Below, piece after piece: positions 15,685 through 25,780 of a stretch of 64,000 nt of DNA; positions within the stretch are counted from its first letter, which is position 1; each line of letters opens with the position of its first letter. The stretch lies in assembly GCA_903907865.1 (NCBI GenBank), contig CAIVPR010000085.1:1-64000 (forward strand), written 5' to 3'. The notes under the pieces are model-generated. The model saw only the letters and a program-made list of their open reading frames with translations, did not search any database and was not told where the DNA came from. Position numbers and translations under genes: made by a program. This DNA comes from an uncultured Acidobacteriia bacterium. Its GTDB lineage: Bacteria > Acidobacteriota > Terriglobia > Bryobacterales > Bryobacteraceae.

Positions 15685-17000
15685 CCCGGCGGGAGCTTCT
15701 GCGCCTGGGCGGGAGTGTACTCGCGGCCAACGCACTCCAAGGTGCAACCCCGGCTGACGTTACGTTGACGCTGAGCCGTTTCGCTGTGGAGCTAGGTCCG
15801 GGGAAGACGATCCGGACGGTTGGCTACAACGGCCAAGTCCCGGGACCGCTGATCCGCTTCACGGAAGGCAAGACAGTTTCGGTCGACGTCATCAACCAGA
15901 CTTCGGAGCCCGAGATGGTGCACTGGCACGGTTTCCACATCCCGCCGGACGTTGATGGAGCGCACGAGGAGGGTACGCCGATGGTCCAAGGCAGGGACCG
16001 ACGCCGCTACACCTTCACGCCCAACCCGACTGGAACGCGCTGGTACCACGCCCATGCGATGGCGGGACACGACCTGACGAAGGGAACGTATTCCGGGCAA
16101 TTCGGGATGGCGATCATCGAACCATCTGGAACCGGCGGCCAAGGGAATCCGGCCCGCTTTGACCAAGACGTGCCCATCATCCTGCACGATTGGGATCCGT
16201 TCTTCTCGTCCGACCACGAAATGGACGTGGACTACCGGCTGAGTTCCATCAACGGGAAAATGCTTGGCGCCGGGGACCCAGTTCGTGTGAAGCGCGGGCA
16301 GCGCGTGCTCTTCCGGGTCCTGAACGCGAGCGCCACGTTGCAACACAGATTGGCGTTGCCGGGGCATTCCTTCGATGTGATTGCGCTGGACGGCAATGCG
16401 GTCGCCAGACCTGGCAGAGTTCCGGTGCTGGACCTCGCTCCCGGAGAGCGGGTGGACGCCATTGTGGAAATGAACGCTCCAGGCGTGTGGGTTTTCGGCG
16501 AGGAAGACGCCAAGTTGCGCGGGGCAGGCTGCGGAATCGTGGTGGAATACGGTGGCGCAGTGGGTAAGCCGCAATGGGCTCATCCCGCCCCCTTCACTTG
16601 GGACTATATGCTCTGGGGCCAAGCCGCAGAGCAGCCTTCCGCCAATCCGGTGCCGCTGGTGATCGAGCCCCGCTCCGACGGCAACCTGTGGGCGATCAAC
16701 GGGAAATCATATCCGAAGACGGATCCGTTTTTCGTAAAACCCGGGATCCGCAACCGGCTCATCTTTGACAACCGCAGCGACATGGCGCACCCGGTGCATC
16801 TGCACCGGCACACGTTCGAGATCACCCGGTATGCAGGGAAACCAACTTCGGGCGTCTTCAAGGATGTGGTGGTCGTGCCAGCCAAGAGCGTTGTCGAAGC
16901 GGATCTTATGGCGATGAATCCGGGGCCCTCGCTATTCCACTGCCATCAGCAGTTCCACATGGATTTCGGGTTCATGGCCCTGATGCAGTACGAGCGGTAA
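15681..17000 (+). CDS. Tat-exported multicopper oxidase (laccase-like)
   Basis: The 439-residue protein has all copper motifs: HWHG (81-84), WYHAH (121-125), HPVHLHRHTF and HCHQQFHMDFGFM near the C-terminus, giving type 1 and trinuclear type 2/3 sites, with Met as likely type 1 axial ligand. The N-terminus MTRRELLRLGG is a twin-arginine signal, suiting export of a folded copper protein. Such enzymes couple oxidation of an electron donor to reduction of oxygen to water. Being last in the amine dehydrogenase operon (ATGA overlap with the hydrolase stop), it could accept electrons from the hemes or oxidise a product. The copper oxidase call is firm; its partner is inferred. Confidence 0.88.
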   Translation: MTRRELLRLGGSVLAANALQGATPADVTLTLSRFAVELGPGKTIRTVGYNGQVPGPLIRFTEGKTVSVDVINQTSEPEMVHWHGFHIPPDVDGAHEEGTPMVQGRDRRRYTFTPNPTGTRWYHAHAMAGHDLTKGTYSGQFGMAIIEPSGTGGQGNPARFDQDVPIILHDWDPFFSSDHEMDVDYRLSSINGKMLGAGDPVRVKRGQRVLFRVLNASATLQHRLALPGHSFDVIALDGNAVARPGRVPVLDLAPGERVDAIVEMNAPGVWVFGEEDAKLRGAGCGIVVEYGGAVGKPQWAHPAPFTWDYMLWGQAAEQPSANPVPLVIEPRSDGNLWAINGKSYPKTDPFFVKPGIRNRLIFDNRSDMAHPVHLHRHTFEITRYAGKPTSGVFKDVVVVPAKSVVEADLMAMNPGPSLFHCHQQFHMDFGFMALMQYER

Positions 17001-17017
17001 GGGCCGCCAAGGAACGA

Positions 17018-17051
17018 AAAAGGGGCTGACCCCGAAGGATCAGCCCCTTTT
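17018..17051. terminator. Bidirectional intrinsic terminator between the oxidase operon and pnp
   Basis: AAAAGGGGCTGA (17018-17029) pairs perfectly with TCAGCCCCTTTT (17040-17051) around a 10-base loop. The A and T tracts allow it to stop transcription from both convergent sides. Confidence 0.85.
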
Positions 17052-17072
17052 CCATTTGCATCCGGCGCGGAG

Positions 17073-19184
<2,112 letters not shown>

Positions 19185-19343
19185 GTGTTGAGTGCCAGGT
19201 TACGTTCCCTGGACTTCCTTGTCTGCCGGTTTCCCGGCGCGGATGTGAATTGCCGTCGGTTGCCCGGCGGGATGAAAAGGGGATTTCAAGAAGGAGGGAG
19301 CCATCCATGCCCGGGCAGGAAGAGCCGAGGCATGGTGGCGAAC

Positions 19344-19365
19344 CTTCCGTGCGGGCGCACGGAAG
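19344..19365 (-). ncRNA. Hairpin in the rpsO-pnp leader region
   Basis: CTTCCGTGCG (19344-19353) and CGCACGGAAG (19356-19365) are a perfect inverted repeat, giving a stable stem in the transcript between rpsO and pnp. There is no T-run on the minus side, so it does not look like a terminator. In enterobacteria the pnp leader hairpin is an RNase III site used in autoregulation; the same role here is only an analogy. Downstream in the same leader a second short stem (CCTGTCGG/CCGACAG type) lies near 19387-19408. Confidence 0.4.
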
Positions 19366-19458
19366 TTCGGTATGCTATGAACGAAGGGCCTGTCGGCGAC
19401 AACCGACAGACCCCGTGCAACGCTTACGTTTTCCACAGCTTTGAGTGCTGACCCAGAA

Positions 19459-19728
19459 CTAGTGGCGGATGGAGAGCTTGACCAGAATGGCCTTGTAGCG
19501 CTCGGGGCTGTTCGTCTTAAGGTACGTCAGCAGCCGACGGCGCTTCGCCACGAGGATCAACAGACCCCTGCGCGACGAGTGATCTTTCTTGTGAGTCTTG
19601 AAATGCTCCGTGAGCTCGAGGATACGAGCGCTCAACAGTGCGATTTGGACTTCCGGCGAACCCGTATCAGTCTTGTGGGTCTGATTCCGGGCAACGACTT
19701 GCAGCTTTGCTTCTCCCGCCAATGCCAT
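19459..19728 (-). CDS. rpsO: 30S ribosomal protein S15
   Basis: The 89-residue protein binds 16S rRNA and nucleates the 30S platform. It shows the S15 signatures [21 protein letters not shown], split as [11 protein letters not shown] and [21 protein letters not shown], and the C-terminal RRRLLTYLK. Length equals the family norm. It precedes pnp on the same strand. A candidate extended -10 promoter lies 51 bases upstream. Confidence 0.97.
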   Translation of the reverse strand: MALAGEAKLQVVARNQTHKTDTGSPEVQIALLSARILELTEHFKTHKKDHSSRRGLLILVAKRRRLLTYLKTNSPERYKAILVKLSIRH

Positions 19729-19778
19729 CGAAGGGTAACTACTCCTGTTCTTCTCTTTGTCTCGTTTGTATCAATGTC

Positions 19779-19784
19779 AGTGTA
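19779..19784 (-). promoter_or_regulatory. Candidate extended -10 element for rpsO
   Basis: On the minus strand TGCTACACT gives an extended -10 (TGnTACACT). The expected start site lies about 44 bases before the rpsO ATG. No good -35 is visible, as is common for extended -10 promoters. Confidence 0.4.
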
Positions 19785-19953
19785 GCACAACCTGAAAGCA
19801 CCGTGGCGGTTCCGGGTTGCGAAATTGTTTCGGACGGGCGACGGACGCTGTTCCGGGTGGCCCGCCAGGCGATTCCGGGCAGCGACCGGACGGTTCTTCG
19901 AAGGCCGGGGCTCCGTTTTGAAGCCCCGGCAGTCAACAGAGCGTTTGGACTTC

Positions 19954-21159
19954 CTACGCCGCTTTCGCACGGATCTTCTCGTCCGTGCGGAAGCCGACCA
20001 AAATCAACACCAGGATCACAGCGGCCATGGCCGACGAGCTCAGCCAGAACGGCTTCCACTGGTGGACACCGCCGACGGTGAAGTAGTCGACTGCCCCGCC
20101 CGAGAGGAACGAGCCCAGCAGCATCCCGACGCCGTAGGTCAGGAACAGGATGAATCCCTGCGCGGCATTGCGGAGATGGGCTGGCGCTTCCTGGTCGGCG
20201 TAGAGCTGGCCGGTCATGAAGAAGAAGTCGAAGCAGGCCCCGTGCAGCAGGATGGCCCCGTAGAACATCCACAGCCCGCCGCTGGGGTCGCCCAGCGCCA
20301 GCAGGATGTAGCGCAGAACCCAGCAGACCAGCCCCATGATGACGATCTTGCGAACGCTGAGGTAGCGGAAGATCCAAGGCATCAGCAGCATCATGACGAC
20401 CTCGGATACCTGGCCGAGAGACATCTTGCCGGCTGCGTTCTCAACGTGAACCTCGTTCAGATAGTCGTTGGTGAACGAGAAGTAGAACGTCAAGGGGATG
20501 CAGGCGAGTACCGAGGCGATGGCAAAGAAGAGGAACGCCTTGTTCTTCAGCATCACGAGCGCGTCGAGGCCCAAGGCGGTCCCGGCGCTGAACTTGGTGC
20601 CCTTGCCCGGCGGCGGCGTGTGGGGCAGCATGGTCAGGCTGAACACGACCATCACCACGGCGGCTGCGAGGGTCACCCAGAATTGGCCGGTGGTGCTCTC
20701 CCACTTCATGTAGCCGATCACGTTGGTGATGAAGATCCAGCCAAAGGTGCCCATCAGACGGATGATGGGGAAGTCGCGGCCCGGGTCCTCAATGTTCTTG
20801 AAGCCGATCGTGTTGGTCAATGCGACGTTGGGGAAGTAGCAGAGGCAGAACAACAGCATCAATGGATAGACCTCCGCGAAGGTGGTGGCCTTCGTCACGA
20901 GGTACATGATCACCGCGCAGAGGCTGTAGAGGACAGCCATGACTTTCTCAGCGGGAAAATACCGGTCGGCAACCAAGCCCACGAAGAAGGGGGAAATCAT
21001 GGATGCGATGGCGGAGGTGCCAAAGACGGCACCTGCCTGCGTGCCTGTGAAGTGGAGAGTTGCGGTGAGGTAGGTCGTGATGGTGACGTACCAGGCACCC
21101 CAGACAATGTAGTTGAAGAACATCATCGCGCCGAGGCGGATTTTGAGCGAGGAGGGCAT
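19954..21159 (-). CDS. MFS nucleoside:H+ symporter-like permease
   Basis: The 401-residue inner-membrane protein has about 12 hydrophobic helices. The N-terminus (SLKIRLGAMMFFNYIVWGAW) and first helices resemble the NupG/XapB nucleoside symporter family, and a central loop (PGKGTKFSAGTALG) splits two six-helix halves. The ATG at 21159 is chosen because it precedes the first helix directly. It would import nucleosides or a similar solute using the proton gradient. It is a single gene between rpsO and an unrelated divergent gene; specificity cannot be read from the sequence. Confidence 0.75.
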   Translation of the reverse strand: MPSSLKIRLGAMMFFNYIVWGAWYVTITTYLTATLHFTGTQAGAVFGTSAIASMISPFFVGLVADRYFPAEKVMAVLYSLCAVIMYLVTKATTFAEVYPLMLLFCLCYFPNVALTNTIGFKNIEDPGRDFPIIRLMGTFGWIFITNVIGYMKWESTTGQFWVTLAAAVVMVVFSLTMLPHTPPPGKGTKFSAGTALGLDALVMLKNKAFLFFAIASVLACIPLTFYFSFTNDYLNEVHVENAAGKMSLGQVSEVVMMLLMPWIFRYLSVRKIVIMGLVCWVLRYILLALGDPSGGLWMFYGAILLHGACFDFFFMTGQLYADQEAPAHLRNAAQGFILFLTYGVGMLLGSFLSGGAVDYFTVGGVHQWKPFWLSSSAMAAVILVLILVGFRTDEKIRAKAA

Positions 21160-21256
21160 CGAACGGAGTATACCGATTCCAGCACGTCCAATGCAAACCG
21201 GGTCGCCAAACACCGGCCGCACGCGAAAACGAACGTCACGGTAGAAAATAGAAGGA

Positions 21257-21715
21257 ATGAGTTTCCTCGACAACCTCGAAAACAACCTGAAGGCCCTGGA
21301 GTCACGGGATCAGGGCGGCATCGACGACCAGAAGTCGAGGGATGCGGGCAAGAAAAACGCCCTCGCCGCTGCGCCGTGGGCCACACGGTTGAAACAATCC
21401 ACGTGGACCCAGACCCTGTTCCGCGACGTGACGCGGGCGGGATACCTGCGGCGGACCAAGGTGGCCTTGATTTGGATTGGCACCACATTGCGCCTGGAAG
21501 CGCGGGGCCACCGTGTGGAACTGCGGCCGGGCCCCCTGGGAATCACGGCTACATTCCTGCACGGGACCGTGGAAAAAAAGACGATCCCGGTGGACATGGA
21601 CGCGTCGCCGGACGTGCTGATCAACCTCTGGATGCCCATCCTTGATGAGCAGAAGAAGATCGACGACGAGCACGCGGCGGAAATACTCGCGCAGGTTGAC
21701 GCGGAGGCGGTTTAG
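21257..21715 (+). CDS. Hypothetical protein, 152 aa
   Basis: I do not recognise this family. The protein starts with an acidic helix (MSFLDNLENNLKALESRD), then a basic middle with a beta-rich section (VALIWIGTTLRLEARGHRVELRPGP, in two strands) and a C-terminal acidic helix (DEQKKIDDEHAAEILAQVD). No signal peptide or membrane helix is visible, so it is probably cytoplasmic. It is transcribed divergently from the permease with a 97-base gap and converges on the acyl-CoA ligase gene. Codon usage matches neighbours, which supports a real gene. Confidence 0.65.
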   Translation: MSFLDNLENNLKALESRDQGGIDDQKSRDAGKKNALAAAPWATRLKQSTWTQTLFRDVTRAGYLRRTKVALIWIGTTLRLEARGHRVELRPGPLGITATFLHGTVEKKTIPVDMDASPDVLINLWMPILDEQKKIDDEHAAEILAQVDAEAV

Positions 21716-21722
21716 CGTTGGA

Positions 21723-21743
21723 GTGCAGGGTCTACCCCTGCAC
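21723..21743. terminator. Short palindrome between convergent genes
   Basis: GTGCAGGG (21723-21730) and CCCTGCAC (21736-21743) form an 8-base stem with a 5-base loop that contains the stop codon of the acyl-CoA ligase. There is no T-run, so it is at best a weak or Rho-assisted end signal. Confidence 0.3.
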
Positions 21744-23297
21744 CCGCTTTTCCTTGCCCGCCCAGTATTTTTCGCGCAGTTCCCGCTTGAGAATCTTGCC
21801 CGTCCCGCCCTTCGGGAGCGGATCCGTGACGAATTCGTAGAGGCGTGGCGACTTGAACTTCGCCAGCCGCGTGGCCAGGAACTCACGGATGCCGTCCTCC
21901 GTCAGGCCGGACCCGGGCTTCGCGACCACAAACGCGACTGGAATTTCGCCCCAGCGCGGATCGGGTGCGCCGACAACCGCGGTCTCAAGTACATCCGGAT
22001 GCGCCGAGATTGCCTTCTCGACTTCGATGGAGGAAATATTCTCTCCGCCCGAGATGATGATGTCCTTCTTGCGGTCCACGATATGGACGTAGCCCTCGTT
22101 GTCCCACACCGCCATGTCGCCGGAGTGGAACCACTCGCCGCTCATGACGGCCGCTGTGGCCTCGGGCTCCCTGTAGTAGCCGTCCATCACGTTGTCGCCC
22201 GCGATGACGATTTCGCCCACGCACGTCATGTCCCGTGGCACGTCCACCATGTTGGCGTCGACAACCCGCACCATCGTGCCCGGCAACGGCCATCCCGCCA
22301 TCGTCTGCCTGCGCAGACGGTCCGCGTCGTCCGCGTAGGTGACGGTGCCCTTCTTGCGGGCGCTTGTCGCGACCGGGCAGGTTTCTGTGAGCCCGTAACC
22401 AACCAGCGCCTCGCAATGGAACGTCTGCTCCAGCTTCGAGACCAACTCGACGGAGGACGCCGCGCCGCCGAGGAAGATTTGCTTCAGCGACGACAGATTG
22501 TAGTTGGATAGACCGGGAAAGTTCAACATGGCGGCAGCCATGGTCGGAACGAGTGACATGGCGGTGGCCCCTTCGTCCTGAATCATGCGGCAGACGAACT
22601 CGGGGTCGAAGCGGCGCACCATCACCTGCTTGAGTCCCATCATTGGCGCGGTCTGCGGGCGCCCCCAGCCATTGGCGTGGAACAGGGGAATGGTGTGGAG
22701 CTCGACCGCCGTATCGTCGTGGTTGAAGTTTCCCGCAACGGCCAAGGCGTGCATGTAGACCGTGCGGTGGGAAAGCATCACTCCCTTGGGGGTTCCGGTG
22801 CTGCCGCTGGTGTAGAAAAGCTCGGCGATGGAATCTTCGTTGAACGCGAAGATATCGGCGCGTCCCGGGTCGCCAGTCGCCAGGAAATCCTCGTATTCGG
22901 TGTCGAGGCAGATGGTGAGCATGCCGCGCCAGACTTGGGACAACGCCCGCACCAAGGGCCCGAAATCGCTTTCGTAGAACAGAATCCGCGGTTCGGCGTG
23001 CAACAGGATGGACCCCAGTTCAGCAGGCGTCAGCCGGACGTTGAGAGGCATCACGATGGCATGTGCCTGAATGACCCCGTAGTAGCCCTCGAGCAGCCTG
23101 TGCGTGTTGAAGCTCAGGTAGGCGACCCGGTCGTCCTTCAGGACGCCCGCCCGCTGGAGCGCCGAGCCCAACCGCTCGCAGCGTTCGCCGAACTGCGAGT
23201 AGGTGAACCGGTTGGAACCGCAGACTAGCCCTTCCTTGTGCCCGTACAGGTCGATGGCTCGGTGCAAGCACCGCAATGGCGTCAACGGAATCTTCAT
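21732..23297 (-). CDS. AMP-dependent acyl-CoA synthetase (fatty-acid-CoA ligase type)
   Basis: The 521-residue enzyme activates a carboxylic acid as acyl-AMP and transfers it to CoA. It has the AMP-binding signature YTSGSTGTPKGVMLSHR, the GYGLTET motif, the adenylate-binding GEWFHSGDMAVWD, the hinge region VDRKKDIIISGGENIS and the C-terminal catalytic lysine segment PLPKGGTGKILKRELR. Overall it resembles medium/long-chain ligases of the 3-methylmercaptopropionyl-CoA/fatty acid class; the exact substrate is not readable. AGGAG 8 bases upstream supports the start; this ribosome-binding region is tandemly duplicated. It is a stand-alone gene. Confidence 0.9.
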   Translation of the reverse strand: MKIPLTPLRCLHRAIDLYGHKEGLVCGSNRFTYSQFGERCERLGSALQRAGVLKDDRVAYLSFNTHRLLEGYYGVIQAHAIVMPLNVRLTPAELGSILLHAEPRILFYESDFGPLVRALSQVWRGMLTICLDTEYEDFLATGDPGRADIFAFNEDSIAELFYTSGSTGTPKGVMLSHRTVYMHALAVAGNFNHDDTAVELHTIPLFHANGWGRPQTAPMMGLKQVMVRRFDPEFVCRMIQDEGATAMSLVPTMAAAMLNFPGLSNYNLSSLKQIFLGGAASSVELVSKLEQTFHCEALVGYGLTETCPVATSARKKGTVTYADDADRLRRQTMAGWPLPGTMVRVVDANMVDVPRDMTCVGEIVIAGDNVMDGYYREPEATAAVMSGEWFHSGDMAVWDNEGYVHIVDRKKDIIISGGENISSIEVEKAISAHPDVLETAVVGAPDPRWGEIPVAFVVAKPGSGLTEDGIREFLATRLAKFKSPRLYEFVTDPLPKGGTGKILKRELREKYWAGKEKRVQG

Positions 23298-23305
23298 CTA
23301 TCGCT

Positions 23306-23337
23306 CTCCTACTGTCTCTGGCTCCTACTGCCTCTGG
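23306..23337. repeat. Two tandem 16-base units duplicating the ribosome-binding region of the acyl-CoA ligase gene
   Basis: CTCCTACTGTCTCTGG and CTCCTACTGCCTCTGG are adjacent 16-base units differing at one base. Read on the minus strand each contains GTAGGAG, so the ligase leader carries two Shine-Dalgarno-like sites, 8 and 24 bases before the ATG. Confidence 0.75.
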
Positions 23338-23436
23338 CAATTCTACATTGGGCGTCGAGACTAAGCGCGCACCGGCTGGCAATGACGGGCACCGATTGCA
23401 ATCGGCAGGCCGTTGTGATACAAGTGCAACGCGGAC

Positions 23437-24252
23437 ATGTTGAATCCAAAACTGATCAATAGGCGGGGCTTTCTGGAAGCCGGGGTGGCCGGAGTGGCAG
23501 GGGTGGCGAGCGCGGGCCTACTGGCCGCCGCGGGTCGCGTTCCGACCCACAAGGCCAAGCCGACCAAACTCTTTGCCACGCCCGAGGGCCATCCGAACGC
23601 CCTGGAGGCGACGCCGGAGGGCCTCTGGGTAGGGGAACAGGTCTCCGACACCGCCTGCCTCCTCGACTGGAAGACGGGTGCGGTGAAGAAGAAGATTCCG
23701 ACCGAGTCGTCCAATACCAGCGGCATCGCCTACGGAGGCGGCTACCTCTGGATGGCTGCCAACGGCGGACCCGTGATGCGCGCGGCCAAGCCCGACGAGC
23801 GCAAGGACGGGCGGATCGTCAAGGTGGACCCCGAATTCGGTCGCACCGTGGGAGTTTTCGAGGTGCCGGACGGCGGCGGCTGCCACGGCCTTGTCTACGC
23901 CGACGGCCATCTCTGGATGACCTGCTTCAAGTGGAAGGTGATCGCGCAGGTAGATCCCGAGACCTTCCAGGTCAAGCACACCTTCCCGCTGCACATGACC
24001 CGCCCCCACGGACTGGCCTGGGACCCTCCCGGCATGTGGGTCGGCTATTCGAATGACTACATCTTCCTGAAGCAGAACGTGGCCGACGGCCGGGTGCTGG
24101 AGGTGGTCACGCTGGAAAAGGGCGAATCGCCCGATCCGCACGGTATGGACATGTACCAGGGCAAGATGTACGTCTGCGATGCCGGGATCTCGCCCGGCGC
24201 GAAGCCGAGCGGGAGCACAGGCGCGGGCTACGTCTACCGGCTGGACTGGTAG
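23437..24252 (+). CDS. Tat-exported beta-propeller (NHL/SMP-30-like) protein
   Basis: The 271-residue protein begins with a twin-arginine signal (INRRGFLEAGVAGVAG) and continues with propeller-like repeats: GLWVGEQVSDTACLLDW, GGYLWMAANGG, GHLWMTCFKWKVIAQVD, GMWVGYSNDY. The recurring L-W-[MV] strand is typical of six-bladed SMP-30/NHL-type propellers. It would be exported folded to the periplasm. The ligand or reaction is unknown; no clear calcium-site or lactonase motif was seen. It is the first gene on the + strand after the divergent ligase. Confidence 0.65.
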   Translation: MLNPKLINRRGFLEAGVAGVAGVASAGLLAAAGRVPTHKAKPTKLFATPEGHPNALEATPEGLWVGEQVSDTACLLDWKTGAVKKKIPTESSNTSGIAYGGGYLWMAANGGPVMRAAKPDERKDGRIVKVDPEFGRTVGVFEVPDGGGCHGLVYADGHLWMTCFKWKVIAQVDPETFQVKHTFPLHMTRPHGLAWDPPGMWVGYSNDYIFLKQNVADGRVLEVVTLEKGESPDPHGMDMYQGKMYVCDAGISPGAKPSGSTGAGYVYRLDW

Positions 24253-24316
24253 TATCTCCAGTTTTTCGCGGCGGGGTACAGACATGGTGCGCCGATTCCG
24301 TTAATGTGGGGACAGC

Positions 24317-24832
24317 GTGACAAAGCTCTTTTCTGTCCTGCTCCTGGTCGCCGCGTTGGCGGGACCGGCGCGGACTGCATCGGTGCCCAGTTCGGGGACC
24401 GGCGCTGCAAAGCAAAGTTCGACCGCTGGTCGGCTCTCCGACTCGCAACTCGAACGCGCCATCAAGGCGAAACTGGCGAAATCGAAGATGACGGTCACGG
24501 GGCGGGAGCACTTCACCGTGACGGTCAAGGACGGTGTGGCGACGCTGGAGGGCAAGACCAGCGTGATCCAGCACAAGGGCATCGCGACCCGCATGGCAAA
24601 GGCGTCCGGCGCGGTTGCGGTAAACAACTTGATCGAAGTTTCCGAGGCGGCCAAGGCGAAGGCCGCCGCAAGACTCCGCGGCGAAGCTCCACCGGGGCCA
24701 AGGCCGGGACAGGCGATGCCGGGGAAACCCCTGCCAACAACCGCGTCAAAGTCTACGCGTCCACCCGCTAGCGAGAATGCGCCGGATCCGGAACCAGCCC
24801 TTCCGCGTGCCAAGGTGCTTCCGGGCAAGTGA
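24317..24832 (+). CDS. Exported BON-domain protein
   Basis: The 171-residue protein has a GTG start and a signal peptide (LFSVLLLVAALAGPART). One BON domain lies at about residues 40-115, with DSQLERAIKAKLAKS, FTVTVKDGVATLEGKTS and a helix ending AVAVNNLIEVS. The C-terminus is Pro/Lys-rich and disordered. BON domains bind membranes or other envelope proteins; OsmY and DolP are examples. The next gene's usual start is 45 bases after its stop. Role in envelope stress is possible. Confidence 0.8.
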   Translation: MTKLFSVLLLVAALAGPARTASVPSSGTGAAKQSSTAGRLSDSQLERAIKAKLAKSKMTVTGREHFTVTVKDGVATLEGKTSVIQHKGIATRMAKASGAVAVNNLIEVSEAAKAKAAARLRGEAPPGPRPGQAMPGKPLPTTASKSTRPPASENAPDPEPALPRAKVLPGK

Positions 24833-24876
24833 CGCGGCCGCCATCGGCGAACCAGGGATCTCGATACAATCGGGGC

Positions 24877-25386
24877 GTGACATTGGCACGGCGTGTGTTG
24901 CCCTTTTTCCTGCTCCAGGCGCTCGCTTTCGGCCAGACGACCGGTCGTCCGGCACCCGACTTCGCAATCCATATGGCGGACGGCTCGACCGTGCAACTCG
25001 GCTCGCTGAAGGGAAAACCTGTTGTCCTTGCATTCCTGAACACTGGCTGTTCGCACTGCCAGCACTTCGCGGGACAACTTTCTGCATACCAAGGGGAGTT
25101 CGCAGCCAAGGGCCTGAAGGTCCTGGCCGTGGTTTTCGACACCGGCGCCAAACAGGGCCTGGTGAAGTTTCGCGATAGCTACGTGAAGGGCTACCCGGTA
25201 GGCTATTCCGACGAGACGTCGGTGATGGCATGGCTGAAGCAGCCGATCGAACAAGGCTATTTCGTTCCGATCGTCGCGTTCATCGATAGGGGCGGCCGCA
25301 TTGTCAGCCAACACCTCGGCGACGACATCCTGTTCCAGGACCCAGACGCCAACATGCGCAAGAAGATCAACCAGATCCTGAAGTAG
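24877..25386 (+). CDS. Exported thioredoxin-like/redoxin (TlpA/AhpC-TSA type) protein
   Basis: The 169-residue protein has a signal peptide (RRVLPFFLLQALAFGQ), a GRPAPDF entry motif and the thioredoxin-fold active site GCSHC in FLNTGCSHCQHF. It would act in the periplasm as a disulfide reductase or thiol-peroxidase-like protein. The GTG at 24877 is chosen because it places the signal peptide at the N-terminus; a GTG at 24829 would prepend 16 unlikely residues. It is followed closely by a YjbR-family gene. Confidence 0.8.
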   Translation: MTLARRVLPFFLLQALAFGQTTGRPAPDFAIHMADGSTVQLGSLKGKPVVLAFLNTGCSHCQHFAGQLSAYQGEFAAKGLKVLAVVFDTGAKQGLVKFRDSYVKGYPVGYSDETSVMAWLKQPIEQGYFVPIVAFIDRGGRIVSQHLGDDILFQDPDANMRKKINQILK

Positions 25387-25404
25387 GAGTCCTAGGTGGA
25401 AGGC

Positions 25405-25740
25405 ATGGAAGACCAACACCCCGAACGCGTCCGACGAATCTGCCTAGCCATGGCCGGGGCAACGGAAAAGCTCTCCCATGGCGAGCCGACGTTCTTCGTC
25501 CGCAAGCGGGTCTTCGCCATGATCTCCAACAACCACCACGGCGACGGACACGTGGCGGTGTGCATCCCGGCAGCGCCCGGCGAACAGGCCGCCTTGATCG
25601 CGTCGCGACCGGAAACCTACTACTACCCCAAATATGTCGGGGTCAGCGGCTGGGTGGGGATCGAACTCTCCCAGATCGACGACGAGGATCTGGCTGTCCA
25701 CCTCCACGAGGCGTTCCGGATGATCAACAATAAACGATAA
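25405..25740 (+). CDS. MmcQ/YjbR-family (DUF419) protein
   Basis: The 111-residue cytoplasmic protein shows the family features: an N-terminal helix (RVRRICLAMAGATEKLSHGEPTF split around HGEP), FFVRKRVFAMI, and WVGIELSQID near the end, matching the DNA-binding-like YjbR fold. Biochemical function is not established for the family. The ATG at 25405 is preferred over a GTG at 25396 because AGGTGG precedes it. It sits 18 bases after the redoxin gene. Confidence 0.75.
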   Translation: MEDQHPERVRRICLAMAGATEKLSHGEPTFFVRKRVFAMISNNHHGDGHVAVCIPAAPGEQAALIASRPETYYYPKYVGVSGWVGIELSQIDDEDLAVHLHEAFRMINNKR

Positions 25741-25780
25741 CCGACGCGAACTGCCACCCCGCGCTAAAATCGGGAATCCA

